From Zantedeschia hybrid cultivar (taxonomy: Eukaryota; Streptophyta; Magnoliopsida; Alismatales; Araceae), in contig JARZZO010000002.1 of the NCBI GenBank assembly GCA_030544215.1, positions 60,720,150 to 60,784,149 on the forward strand: a DNA stretch of 64,000 nucleotides, read 5' to 3'. Under the pieces are notes generated by a model. That model saw nothing but the letters and a program-made list of their open reading frames with translations, did not search any database and was not told the DNA's origin. Numbering within the stretch: position 1 is the first letter of the stretch; each line of letters starts with the position of its first letter. Positions 23,159 to 34,200 of the stretch are shown here, in pieces. The translations under genes were made by a program, and so were the position numbers.

Positions 23159-23377
23159 TTGAAGAGTTATCTCCTCAACCCTCTAGTTCTTATGGCTCCC
23201 ATCCCGGGGTGGCCTTTACTGCGTTATGTCTCCACCACTGAAGAATCAGCTAGAGCAACATTGGCCCAACCAGACGACGAGAAGAGAGAATGGGTGGTGT
23301 ACTACCTCTCCAAATTGTTCAATGATGTTGAAAAGCATTACACAGTCATGGAAAGGACATGTGCAGCCGTCGTCTAA
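23159..23377 (+). pseudogene. Element C first RNase H (retroviral-like)
   Basis: The 72-residue stretch has PLLRYVSTTEESARATLAQ, then VVYYLSKLFNDVEKHYTVMERTCAAVV, the standard gypsy RNase H core wording. The first acidic catalytic residue (normally a Leu-Tyr-hydrophobic-Asp context) is replaced or shifted. A stop follows at once. Confidence 0.85.
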
Positions 23378-23649
23378 ATAGTGCAGAAATTGAAGCACTA
23401 CTTCCTTACCCACGAAGTTAAACTTCTTGCCAGAATGGATCAAATAAAATATTTGCTAGAGCGGCTAGTATTGACTGATAGGCTAGTGCGGTGACAAACC
23501 TTCTTGAATCAATTTGACATCACCTATGTGAACTAGAATGCAGTCAAGGGGCAAGTAATTGTCGAGCACCTAGCCCATCACCCATTGCCTAAATTTTCGC
23601 CTGCCAATGATGAGTTCCCGGATGAGGAGTTAAGTCTAACAGTGGATAA

Positions 23650-24040
23650 CAGCCCATCTTGGGTCCTCCACTTCGATGGGGCGCTTAATTCCTAAGGCAA
23701 TGGAATAGGGGCGATCCTCCCATCTCCAGAAGGGGTGAGCATTCTACATGCTTGCCAATTGTCCTTTCTAGTCACAAACAACGTCGCATAAGATGAGACC
23801 CTCCTAACTGGCTTAAATATGCCGTTGGCACTCAAGGTTAAAGAATTGCAAATTAGCTGGGACTCGCAACTGGTCCTTCACTAAACAGTAGGCAAATACC
23901 AAACTTGGGATCCCAAGTTGAAGTCGTACCAAGAATTGGTGGGATCATTGACTAGGCAATTAAAAAAGATCACCTTTGTCCATGTGCTAGGTCACAGAAC
24001 ATCCTAACTGATGCCTTAGCCTCTGTGTCCTATGTTCTAG
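23650..24040 (+). pseudogene. Element C second (archaeal-type) RNase H
   Basis: Interrupted by in-frame stops, this reads SWVLHFDGALNS, then GNGIGAILPSPEGV, ALKVKELQISWDSQLVLH, GKYQTWDPKL and KKITFVHVLG. This is the pattern of the additional RNase H of Tat/Ogre gypsy elements (HFDGA start, GIGAIL, WDSQLV). The presence of two RNase H domains supports the lineage call. Confidence 0.85.
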
Positions 24041-24269
24041 AAATTCCCCTCACTAGGAGTTCAAAAACCATTACTATACAAAAACAAGATTCCCCCTCTT
24101 TATTGGATATCGTGGTTACAACAATTTTTCTCCCACTCGAGCACATTTCTGCCATAACTAAGGAATCCACACCCGAGTGGGATGATGTAAATCCTTAGTA
24201 TTTCAGTATCCTGAACTATCTTTGAGATGGGACCTTCCTAGCCTATGCTACGGCCTCTGACCATAAGGT

Positions 24270-25029
24270 CATCTGGCGAGCGTCTCAACGATATATTATT
24301 CTAGGTCGGGTCTTTTACAAGTGGTCCTTCACTGGAATACTCCTTCGTTGTTTAGATGTATTGAAATCCTTCATATCATTGAAGATGCTCACTCGAGTGA
24401 ATATGGTGGTCATGTCAATGGCCGTGCTCTAGCTCAAAGGTTGATTATACCATGTTCATTCAAAGGTGCTTGAAATGCTAGCTGTATGCTGACAAGATCC
24501 ATGCACCATCATCATCCCTCTATCTGATCATTTTATCTTGGCCATTCTCCATGTGGGCATTCAATGTCATAGGACCTCTGGAAGATCAATATGAGGAAAC
24601 TAAGAAGAATTCTTTCATCTTGATTGCCACTGAGTATTTTACTAAATGGGCTAAAGTGAAAACATTCACGGAGATCAAAGCATCCATGGTGGTGAAGTTT
24701 ATCAAGCGCAATATTCTCACTAGATTTCGGACGCCGTACGATTTCGTCACCGATAGCGGACCACAATTTGTCTCCCAGGAACTCAACGACATGTGTAGTA
24801 GGTATGGCATCAACTTGCATCATTCATCACCTAACTACCCACAAGGAAGTGGACAAGCCAAAGCAACTAATAAGACATTCATCCGAATCATCAAGAGAAC
24901 TTATAAATCTTATAATTATTTTGATTGGCCCGATCGTCTGGTTAAGGTTCTTTGGGCGTTTCGCACCTTTGTCCGAACACCAACTGGACAAACACCATAT
25001 GCATTTATGTTCGGGACAGATGCAGTACT
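24270..25029 (+). pseudogene. Element C integrase, zinc-binding region and core
   Basis: The HHCC region (about 24,360-24,520) is frameshifted. The core from 24,551 reads WAFNVIGPL, FILIATEYFTKWAKVKTF, PYDFVTDSGPQFVS, GSGQAKATNKTFI and a LWAFRT segment. In the D-D-E triad the first Asp is Asn (FNVIGP where IDVIGP is usual) and the Glu is Lys at 24,859-24,861 (GQAKATNK where GQAEATNK is usual). The enzyme would be dead. A solo LTR interrupts it at 25,030. Confidence 0.9.
25025..25029. repeat. Target-site duplication GTACT (left) of the minus-strand solo LTR
   Basis: GTACT here and ATACT at 26,603-26,607, four of five identical. Confidence 0.7.
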
Positions 25030-26602
25030 TGTAAGGTTCGCAGTGTCGAGATCCGACCGAAAAATGCAGTGGAAATAATTATTCGGGATCGGATCTATCC
25101 CGTTTTGATCAACAAAATTAAACCGGAAAATCTAATTTACCTTGCGCGGATTCGAATCCGTGTTCGTTCTCTGGTTCCGTCGGAGCGATGCCACAAGCCA
25201 CGCAGGTGCCCAGCCTCTAGCGGTATCCACGCGGTTCTGCTCGCGATGATCGTCCTCACCTCCTCACTCGATGCGACGTTCGTGGATCCCGTCTGGCTAC
25301 ACATAATCCGCTGTGACATGCGGATTCGAAAACTCCCGTCAGACGGAAGGCGGAGTAGTCGGGAGCCGAAGCGGAGCCTCCAGAGGGTCGGCCTCGAGAT
25401 GTGCACCCATGAGAGAGGAGAGAGAGAGGGCGGTGGCTAGGGTTAGGGTTGTTGGCCCCCGACCTAGCAGTCGTTCTTTTATAATAAGTATGTTTTCTGT
25501 TTTTCATAAAAATTCATACTTATTCGAAATCCCCTTTAAATATCCATCGACTTGAAAATCTTTTGCGTATGACCCTCTAGGTCCAAATACCAGTCCAATT
25601 AATGGCCCATTAAGCCCAGTAACTCTTTACGGACCCACCGAATTAATTAATATCCTTATATTAATTAATCAACCGAATTTAATGTCCTACAGTAAATTGG
25701 GACGGGTTTCCGATCACGTTAGATGCCACGTAACATCGCATATCCTAGATGGCATTGGGGTTATCGCAACCCTCTATTGGAACCTTTCCATCATCGGTTA
25801 GCGCGCGGATATAATCCTTCATCCGTGCAATGTTCCCGAATCGACCTAGGTATGGTTTACTGTTAAACCCTAGCCGGTCGATTCATTTGAATCAGATACC
25901 GCTAATCTATATCGAATAATTCTTTATCTGATACAGTGTCCGTCCTGGACAGGGACTTAAGCGCATCATTCCCGGAACATTCTCTCTCATAATACCAAGA
26001 GTGGATGATCCCATATTGAACACGCAATTACCTTCGAGGGCATTTCTCTGAACCCGATCATTCGACTTATTGATAACCCATGGCTAGGGATTCGTTAGTC
26101 AAAGTCAAAGCTCAGAGACGTATCAACAAAGTATCTTTGGTATCTTAGGTCCAAGGATCATCTACGTAACCGAGACAAAATAATCGAGCTGGTTAACAGT
26201 GAGGTATATACCATCCAGCAATTCTAGGTCGGATCAATTCAGTGAACTCATTCCCCAATGAGCACCTATAAGTCCAACATAGTGTCTCTACACAAGTGAC
26301 TTATAGGATCAGTCACCATCATCATATGAGCTGAAAAAATATGTACTACTTTATTCGGATGTTTAATGTCTATCTCAAACATCTTCCGACTATGAATGAT
26401 TAAGAACATGTGTTTATAAGTCTTCGGTCCCGTAATTATAATCTCATCATAATCTGAAGATTGTTGCACATGTTTATGGATTTAATCATGATATGATAAT
26501 CATAAATCTAACTAATTACACACAATGAATTTAATGCCATTATATTAATAAGCTAAATCATATGTAATATTGGATTGGCTTTCAGACCACCAAATACTAA
26601 CA
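25030..26602 (-). mobile_element. Solo LTR of the B family, minus orientation, diverged
   Basis: It starts TGTAAGGTTCGCAG and ends CAAATACTAACA. Over 1,573 bp it follows the same block order as the LTRs of B with more divergence. It sits inside element C integrase: coding is open up to 25,029 and resumes at 26,608 in the expected part of the protein. No internal sequence is present, so it is a solo LTR. Confidence 0.88.
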
Positions 26603-26994
26603 ATACTCCCATACGAGATCCTGCTTCCTTCACTAAGAGTGCAGTTGGATAGAGAAATTAACGGCAATGAGCGTCACAAAGCCATGTTGACCTAACTAGA
26701 ATTGTTAGACAAAAGAAGGTTGATGGCGGCGAATCATACACATGTTTACCAAAAGAGAATTGCAAGATTCTATGCAAAGAAAGCCCTTGAAAGAAAATTC
26801 GAGATTGGAGAGATGGTTCTTAAAAGAAAAATGGTTTAAGCTTTTTGTCATAGGAACAAATTGTAAGAAAATTGGGAAGGTCCATTTGTAATTAAGAAAG
26901 CATATTCCGAAAATGCCTATCACTTGGTCAATGAAAGTGGAGAAGAATTGCCTCACCGTTGGAATGGAGTTTATCTGAAGAATTTCTACCCTTA
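26603..26994 (+). pseudogene. Element C integrase C-terminal region
   Basis: After the solo LTR the integrase resumes with RVQLDREINGNERHKAMLTQL-like wording, then MAANHTHVYQKRIARFYAKK, FEIGEMVLKRK, WEGPFVIKKAYSENAYHLV and HRWNGVYLKNFYP, ending in TAA. The last part is the SH3-like C-terminal domain of gypsy integrase. In-frame stops are present. Confidence 0.88.
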
Positions 26995-29440
26995 AAATTT
27001 AAAAAAAAATTGAATATCCAAAAAAATAATAAAAATACTTGCAAATTTGTACATATTTTAAAGAAAACTACAATAAAATAAAAAACACAAAAATCTAACC
27101 ATCTGGTGACTACCATGTAATCCCTGTCTAAGTCTAATTGCATGATATATTGGGTTATCATTAAAATCTGGGTAAGACTTTAGTCCACTAGAACCTTAGA
27201 CATTTCTGCTTTACTTTCATGTAGGTCTCTATGGCCATTATGAGATGCACACATTTACACATTCTTTTCAAAATGAACCTTGTCAAAATGAGTTCAATGT
27301 CTTTAGTATATTGCTAATTTTAACAGCCTTTGCTTTTCTTCTTCAACTAATCAGGACGGTCGACGCCCTTAAATGATCGAGTTCAGCAAATTGCGATTCT
27401 CGATAGCTCGATAGGTGTAACTCCTCAATTGAGCCTAGATATGAAATGCAAATGACCAGAGCATGTAAAGCGAGCAGTGTCCCCGTAGGTGAAACAAAGA
27501 ATGAAATGGGCAAATAACCCTAGAAATGTCAAAATAAGGAAATCAAAAGGGTTCAAGCAATCACAACAAAGCTTGGTCATGACCATGCCTGGCCACGAAA
27601 TCCGTCAGAGGCCTGAGAGGTCAAAAGTAAATAGGGTCATTTAGAAGGTCAAGAAGGATTTGTTTTGTCATAGCTCGATCTTTTAACAGTTTTGTCAATC
27701 CTCCTATGAAGTTTGTCTCCCTAGTTTCTTCACTTTCTCCCCTAAAGCTTAGTATGAGATAGTTATCTAAAGATTGAACATCATTTTAAAAGGATTTATT
27801 TTCAAAAGTCATCACATGCTTACATGGTCAGAAATAATTAAAATGAGTGAAGAGACATTTCCATGTTTCTGGTGAATTAACTTCTTAACCATGATTTCAA
27901 TGAGCATCCTCAAATTTCGGGCTTAAGTCAATGCAAGTGCGTCACCTATGGGTGCGACAACGTCTGATTCTGGGTCAGCGTCACGCAGTTGACCATTAGG
28001 ATTTCAAGGTATTCCATCTTATATCTTCTAGGTTGTGTGCAAATAGACCCAGGTCGAGTAAATCATTTACCTCGAAAACTTCTTAGACAAACTTAGTAGT
28101 CGGAAGCAGTTGAGAGCCTAAGTATGGTATAACAGTATTGTCATCAGTACAAGTCTTAGTCAGACAAGGTTTGTATGAGGAGTCTAGAGGCCCAAATCAA
28201 CTTAGATGAGTGTTTAAGGTGCCTGGGAAGTAGAGAATGCATTTTCCATTTTCATTACCCAACTTGGCCAAACATGGGCAATCACTAGGTGGTCAAGACC
28301 AAAAGTATGTTTTAACATGTTAAAGCGTTTGCATCGGTATGTCGCATTGCATGTCTCATTTGTTAATATCTGCTAACATTTGCATATTTGCTTGTCACAT
28401 CATTTTAGTTTTTTCTTTATGTCTGGTTAATAGAACATGGCCCCTTGACCCTATGTAAAGGCTAGGGAAAAGGTAGTTGTCTTTTTTTTTTTTGGTAAGA
28501 GGCCGAAAATAGATATTACTAATCATTTTTCCCCTTGACGTTGTGCATGCAAGAAAAAATAGATACGAAAGAAAGAAAGAAGACTGAAATGCCAAAAAAT
28601 CTAGAGTCAAATATAGTGGCAAACAAGTCCATACATCATAAGTAGGGGCATCCCCCCATGTTAATCATCAGTCTCGCCTCTCTCCCCCAACCTCTTCATA
28701 TTTTTGCTCGCGTGAGGGATGCCTCATATGACTCTCATCATCCTCTCGGGTTCGGCGCTGCCAGACAGTGGTGACCTGGAAGCCGATGGTCTGGTCGGGC
28801 AATACCTCCTCCATAAATCCTCTGCAATTAGAAAATCGAGGTCTTCGAATGCGGAATTCCTAGCAGGTGCAATCCATCTTGACGGTGCTGATGGTGGTAG
28901 ACGACTCCCTTAACTCTATGCGCTAGATCTGGAGGCTCGGTCTCTCCCCTTCTTCATCACTCGATCCCATAAGGACCGATACTTGTACTCCATATCCTTC
29001 GCCTCTGCTCGAGTTATTATAATCTCTCCTCGAAGTCCAGCTACCATTCCCTCTTAATATTCATTTGAAAAATCTACTAGTTGTTTTGCTTCGCACTCTC
29101 AATCTTTGGCTGTAGTTTGCCTAAGACTCTATGTCCAGGAAGGCAGACTCTTCTGCCACCCACGGAAAGTGGAAGATAGACACTTCAGTCGTCGAGACCT
29201 GGCTTGATTTCGACTCCTTCTCTAGTCGATTGCTCGACCACTTGGCTTGACACCCCTGTGCGCAAGGCTGTGTGTCACTTGGTATTGTTAATGTGGCATG
29301 TAGGAAGTTATACCACCACCCAACATCACCCACTATTGTGGGGGCACTTTGCCAACTAGTACTATGATCTCCTTGCATGAGATTAGCCAACATGAACTAG
29401 ACAAGGAGTCATGTCATCTCCAAAGTTATCTAAACATCAA
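26995..29440. other. Unassigned intergenic sequence, probably the 3' non-coding part of element C and older debris
   Basis: No protein, RNA gene or LTR terminus is recognised. Text up to about 28.3 kb could be the 3' untranslated part of the gypsy element. 28,490-28,500 is a T-run. 28.6-29.4 kb has only short minus-strand frames with no similarity I can name. Confidence 0.5.
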
Positions 29441-29449
29441 TGATATTGT

Positions 29450-29545
29450 GAACCAGCTGTGGGGCAGTTGGTTGCACACCTGCCTCCCTCATGGGAGGTC
29501 TCATGTTCGAATCTGGTTGGAGCCTAAAAAAATCCCCAGTCATGC
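29450..29545 (+). repeat. tRNA-like segment, probable SINE head or tRNA relic
   Basis: TGGGGCAGTTGGTTG resembles a tRNA A box (TRGCNNAGYNGG). About 45 bases on, ATGTTCGAATCTGG resembles a B box/T-arm (GGTTCGANNCC), with a CCTCCC/GGGAGG stem between. An exact cloverleaf with a 7-bp acceptor stem is not evident. No clear poly(A) or flanking duplication was found. Confidence 0.45.
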
Positions 29546-29979
29546 AGCCTGTTAAGTGCTGTTGGATATTTATCCTTAGTCCGTGAGATTACTTCTCTAG
29601 AAATCAGTTCGACCTGGAATTATCGCCTAATTAAGAGGACCTTTCGACCTGCTCGGATTTATCTCCAATATACTTGTAAATACTTGGCCTCTGTGCTCGT
29701 AACTAGATATCAGGATATTCAGTTTTGCTCGATCTATAGATATATTGTTGTAATCCTGTTGAGAATTTCCTTACACAGGACAAATGAAAAAGGTAAGACC
29801 TGATGTGGCGCGCATTACATTTTTTCGCGGTCAGCATCTTTGCTTTTGGCCAATGACAATTCGACGTCAGCCAATTATGTGACCACGTCAAGTAAACCGA
29901 CCCGGGACTGGACTTCGCGTGTCCGTGCATAAAGGTTTCCACGGCGCGCCGCTTGCGCTCCTCTTCTCGCTCCCCCACC

Positions 29980-30376
29980 GCGAAACGTGGCGTTAAAATT
30001 AGATAAAACACAACACGACCGAAGTGCGAAGCGTGCAAATCAAAGAGAGGAAAGCGGAAAGAAAACCATTTATTTCCTCCCCCGTCCTCTCGTATTTCTG
30101 CGGCGCCAGTTAAGTTTTATTATTATTATTTATTATTATTTCACGAACAAAATTATGAGCAATTTCCGCCCCGCCCGCAGCGGGGAAAAGAAAAAGAGGC
30201 GGCAGTGAGCAAAATATTTTCCCAATCCACCACTGTCTCTCTCTCTCTATCTCTCTCTCCGGGTGGGCAGGCGGGCGGACGGGTGCCGACTGGAAATAGG
30301 GAGTGCCTGCTGCTGCTAGGGTTTTGCCGGAGGGGACACGCCCGAGGCGCTGGAGGGGCGAGAAGGGGATCCCCCG
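29980..30376 (+). promoter_or_regulatory. Likely core promoter and 5' UTR of the NERD-like gene
   Basis: The sequence turns GC-richer from about 29.9 kb. A pyrimidine-rich patch (CTCTCTCTCTCTATCTCTC) lies at about 30,236-30,259, a usual plant core-promoter or 5' UTR feature. No convincing TATA box was fixed. The start codon context CCCCGATGGAG has G at +4. The transcription start is not determined. Confidence 0.45.
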
Positions 30377-31290
30377 ATGGAGGCCGAGAACACCCCAGAT
30401 GTCGACGCGCCTCTTCGCCTGCAGCAGGAGCAGGACGAGCACGAGCAGATGCTGCAGATGGGGCATTTCCCCGCCGGCGGCGAGCGACAGGGAACGGACG
30501 CGCTGGACGTCGCTTGCCTCTGCGTGGAGCACGAGCAGCCTCAGGCGACGCCCCAGGAGTTGAAGGGGGAAGAAGAGGAGGCGGGATCGGCGGGCGTGGA
30601 GGCAGCGGAGGAGGAAGGGGACGGGGGGTCGGTGATGGCGGAGGTGGCCGAGGAGGGAGCTGCTCCCCACGGGATGGAGGTGGAGGAAGAGGAGGAGGAG
30701 GAGGAGGAGGAGGAGGTGGATGTTGCCGTCCGCGAGGTGGACGACGAGCGGTCACTGGGTTTGGCTCCCTTGCCGTCTGCGCTGGATGCGGCCGAGGGAG
30801 AGGGGGAGGACGCAGAGGGGGAGCAGCCGCGGCATGAGGAGGAGGAGGAGGAAAGAGGAGCGGAGGAGAGGGCGGTTTCTCACTGGATGGAGGCAGAAGA
30901 TGAAGGTATCGCTGCCGACGAGGTTGAGAACACGCGGGTTCCTGGGTTGACCCCATTGTCCTCTGACTTTGTTGCGGCCGAGGCAATGGAACAGGCAAAC
31001 TCCCTAGGCCCTCCCCCTGTGGTGGATGATGAAGCCGTCGTGGATGATGATGCGGCAGAGGAAGAGGAGGAGGAGGAGGAGGAGGAGGAGGAGGCTGCAT
31101 CTGCCATGGCAGCAGACGAGAAGGAGCTCACGGCTGCGGCATCTAGTGGCAGAGGTAGAGGGGGAGGCAGGAAGAAGAGGGGAAGGCCGCCTAAGGCTCA
31201 AGCGGGTAGGCTGCCGGCTAAGAAGAAGGAGGAGGAGGATTTATGTTTCATATGTTTCGATGGAGGGAATCTTGTTGTATGTGACCGAAG
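30377..31290 (+). CDS. NERD-like gene exon 1: acidic N-terminus, AT-hook, first half of PHD
   Basis: This encodes residues 1-304. It is strongly GC-rich and acidic, with Glu runs near residues 100-112 and 218-235 coded by GAG/GAA repeats. A Lys/Arg-Gly block contains RGRPPK (268-273), an AT-hook core that binds the minor groove of AT-rich DNA. The PHD starts at C290-x2-C293 (CFICFDGGNLVVCD). ATG at 30,377 is chosen because it is the first in frame after the CT-rich leader and has a good context. The donor is AAG/GTGAGG at 31,291. A long open frame on the opposite strand is a product of the GAG repeats. Confidence 0.9.
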
Positions 31291-34200
31291 GTGAGGGAAG
31301 TCCCACCAGGCATAGTGTTTTTGTAACGGGTGCCTTGCATGCCCTAACTTCCTGTCCATTCTGTAATTGTTTGTAGGGGTTGCCCAAAGGTGTATCACCC
31401 TGCATGCGTCAATCGTGATGAGTCATTCTTCCGTTCAAAGGGTCGATGGAATTGCGGTGAGTTATAATGCCTCCAGTCAGGCACGCACTAGCTTTCTTTT
31501 TTGTTTAGCTTTTGTTCAGAGGGCTGAAAACGATTGTACTCAGGTTTTTGGTGGGAATTCTTCAGTGTAGTTACTACTATTTCCATTACCCCTTTTAGTT
31601 AGCCATATCTAGAGTTTCAAGTTGCAATGAGAAATAATAATGTGAAGACAACACATTAAAAAACTGAAGCAACTTCTCAGCATCATGTGCAAGAAAAAAG
31701 GAGGGTCACATACAAGAGATAAGTGGCCACCATTTGCTAAAAATTGACATCAACTGTGGTTCTGAATCATTTTTATGTGCCTTCCTTCTTTAGACCAGGA
31801 GTCGGGGTCTTCATCTGCCCATCCTCGGCACAAATTAACACCGGCTACTACATTAAAGAATCATGACTTATAAAGACTGAATGCTGACCTCCAGTTGATG
31901 CATATCAATCATATGGATTCTCTTTTGTTTTGTGGTTAACAAAATTAACACTTAGAAGGCGGTGCTTTGAAAGGAAATGGAGAAATTTCCACTACATTTC
32001 AATTTTGACTATGCCGGGAAATTAAAGAGAATTGCAGGGGAATGGTTTGAAATTATTATCAAAAGAGATAAGGGAGGTTACTTGTGAATGGTAGTTGGTG
32101 AAGTACATCAAAGTTTAACTGTGCTGAAATTAGATGCTTTGGGTTTTGTCATTTACTGAATATCACCCTTGTAATTAATCCTGAAAATTTAGCTGATTAG
32201 GCCTGTTTAATTGGCTTCTTCTTTCTGTAATAGAAGGAATGTGAATAGACAATATAAGGAACTGTTTTTCATTTGGGAATTGCTTCTTGGGAAAAGATAA
32301 GAACTTGAAAATACTGGGCATATGATGCTGGTCCCTATATGAATTTGATTGAGATCATTTTCTTTGCTTGTCCCATTTTAGCTTTAACAGTATGGATTAT
32401 GCCACATAGAAAGAATATATCATAATACATACCCACACAGTTATAACTGTATAGCAGCCACTAAGATGGCGAGAGCGGGCGGAGCGGAGCGAGCGGCGAG
32501 TGGATGGCGAGAGCGGGCGAGCAAGCGGTGAGAGCGTGGAAGCGACGGAGCTTGTATGACGGTGGTAGGACAGTGGATCATTGGCAAGGAGTTGAAGGCG
32601 AGAGTAGAAGGAGATGGGAGGTGGAGGGTTGGGTTTGGGGCGTCATTGGAGGTCGGGGGAAGAGAAGCTGCAATGGCACAGGAGATTAGTAGGAGGGGAG
32701 CAGAGTCTTGAGATGCAGAAACCTTTCAACAGAAGATCCCCTGCTTGGCTTGCTGTTGATCGGTGCACGCGATGCCTGGAAAAAGACCATCAGGCGTTGC
32801 AGCGCCGTAATGCTCTAGTATGTAGGATCTGTCGTGGTCTTGGGCATAAAGCTGTTAGTTGTCCGGGGAAGCTTAAAGATGAAAGGAAGTTCCATTCTAC
32901 AACTCCTTGGTTTGATGATTAAACAAAGGAGCTCTTCTGAAAAAGTGATTTCTATCGAAGTTCCTTGGTGCAGATCCTTGGTACCAATGAGGAATACCTT
33001 TCTACAGTCTTGATTGGAAAGGTGAAGCAAGGGTCTATTTCTGCGGATATTTTGAAATAGTTCTTATTGCAGAGAAGTGGGGGAGGTAGAGAATGGGGGG
33101 TTTGGAGTTTCCAGGAAGATTGCTTTCTGGTACGCTGTCCACAGATTGATTTTTTAATGGATTTGCTGCATGTTAAAATGCTTAAAGTGGAGGAACCTTG
33201 GATCTCTTGGAGTTGATGGAGCAATGAGTTTGGTATGGTGGTGGACAAGGAGTTTAAACCTGTGTGGTGTAGGATTTATGGGATACCGTTATCTCTATGG
33301 GATGTGGAAGTCTTCAGGGCAGCTGTGTCAAGTTTTGGTATTATGAATGCAGCGCATAAAGTTACCAGCAAAAGGCATTTGTTGGAGTATGATACGTCCC
33401 AATAATGGTTGAACAGGATACAAAGTTTCCGGTTTATGTGAAAATTCAATTCAGAAGCTGTATTGGGTGAAGATGGAGGAGAAGCACTTGTCAGGGACCT
33501 TGGAACAACTGGTGAATTGGACGTACAGCGAGGTTGTTCACTCTTACAAACTCTACAGGGAAGGTAGGGTTTATAGGGCATGATCGGAGCTTGAAGTCGA
33601 CGGTCCAAGGTGACTTAGCAGACCGGCTGGTTCAAGTCAATAACCTGAAGTAGTTAATTAAACCGGGGCTTGATGTCAAGTTAGATTCAGTTTCGGGCTC
33701 TAGTAACGGATCGGATCCATTAATACACGAAGTGGCTGGGAGCACGTGTTCACATCCTGTAGGTGCTGATTGGCTTAAAGCTATCGATGGCTTTGCCAAC
33801 CAGCTTGTTCTTGACGTCCGCAAGGAGCTGTCAAAGAGGAGGAAGCGGGCGATTAGGGTTTATAGAAGGTCCAGGAAACGAGATCTGGAGGCGGCTGCGA
33901 GATCTGGAAGGCAACCAACAACGAAGGATCTGGCGAATCTTCCTCCATCTCTGGCTGCAGCGACCTGTGGAGCGTCTAAGGGTGAGGAGAGTTCTGTTGA
34001 AGGCCAGCGTAACTTCCTGATGGAGGACTGAAGATCTCAGATTGATGATGAACATTGTAGGGAGGAATCTTCTCCACTTCCTACTCATGTAACGGATACG
34101 TCCATATTTCAACAGTTCAGAAGGGGGTTACTGTAATGGACAGTTATCAGCAGCATGGTGGTGGTGTTCACTGGAATGTCTTGTTAAGAAGGAATTTAAA

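Larger units (their letters stand above)
18940..26994 (+). mobile_element. Ty3/gypsy element C (Tat/Ogre-like), decayed, interrupted by two solo LTRs
   Basis: The + strand order is protease (18,972), G-patch (19,640), RT (22,339-23,128), RNase H (23,159), a second archaeal-type RNase H (23,650) and integrase (24,270-25,029, then 26,603-26,994). RT before integrase defines Ty3/gypsy. The second RNase H is the hallmark of the Tat/Ogre group. Gag and the 5' LTR are missing, and no 3' LTR was recognised. Stops and frameshifts are numerous. Two B-family solo LTRs are inserted. Confidence 0.9.

Noticed and set aside
30153..31100. A 315-residue Pro-rich open frame on the minus strand opposite exon 1
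   Set aside because: It is the complement of GAG/GAA-rich coding sequence. It has low complexity, no domain, and lies opposite a well-supported exon.
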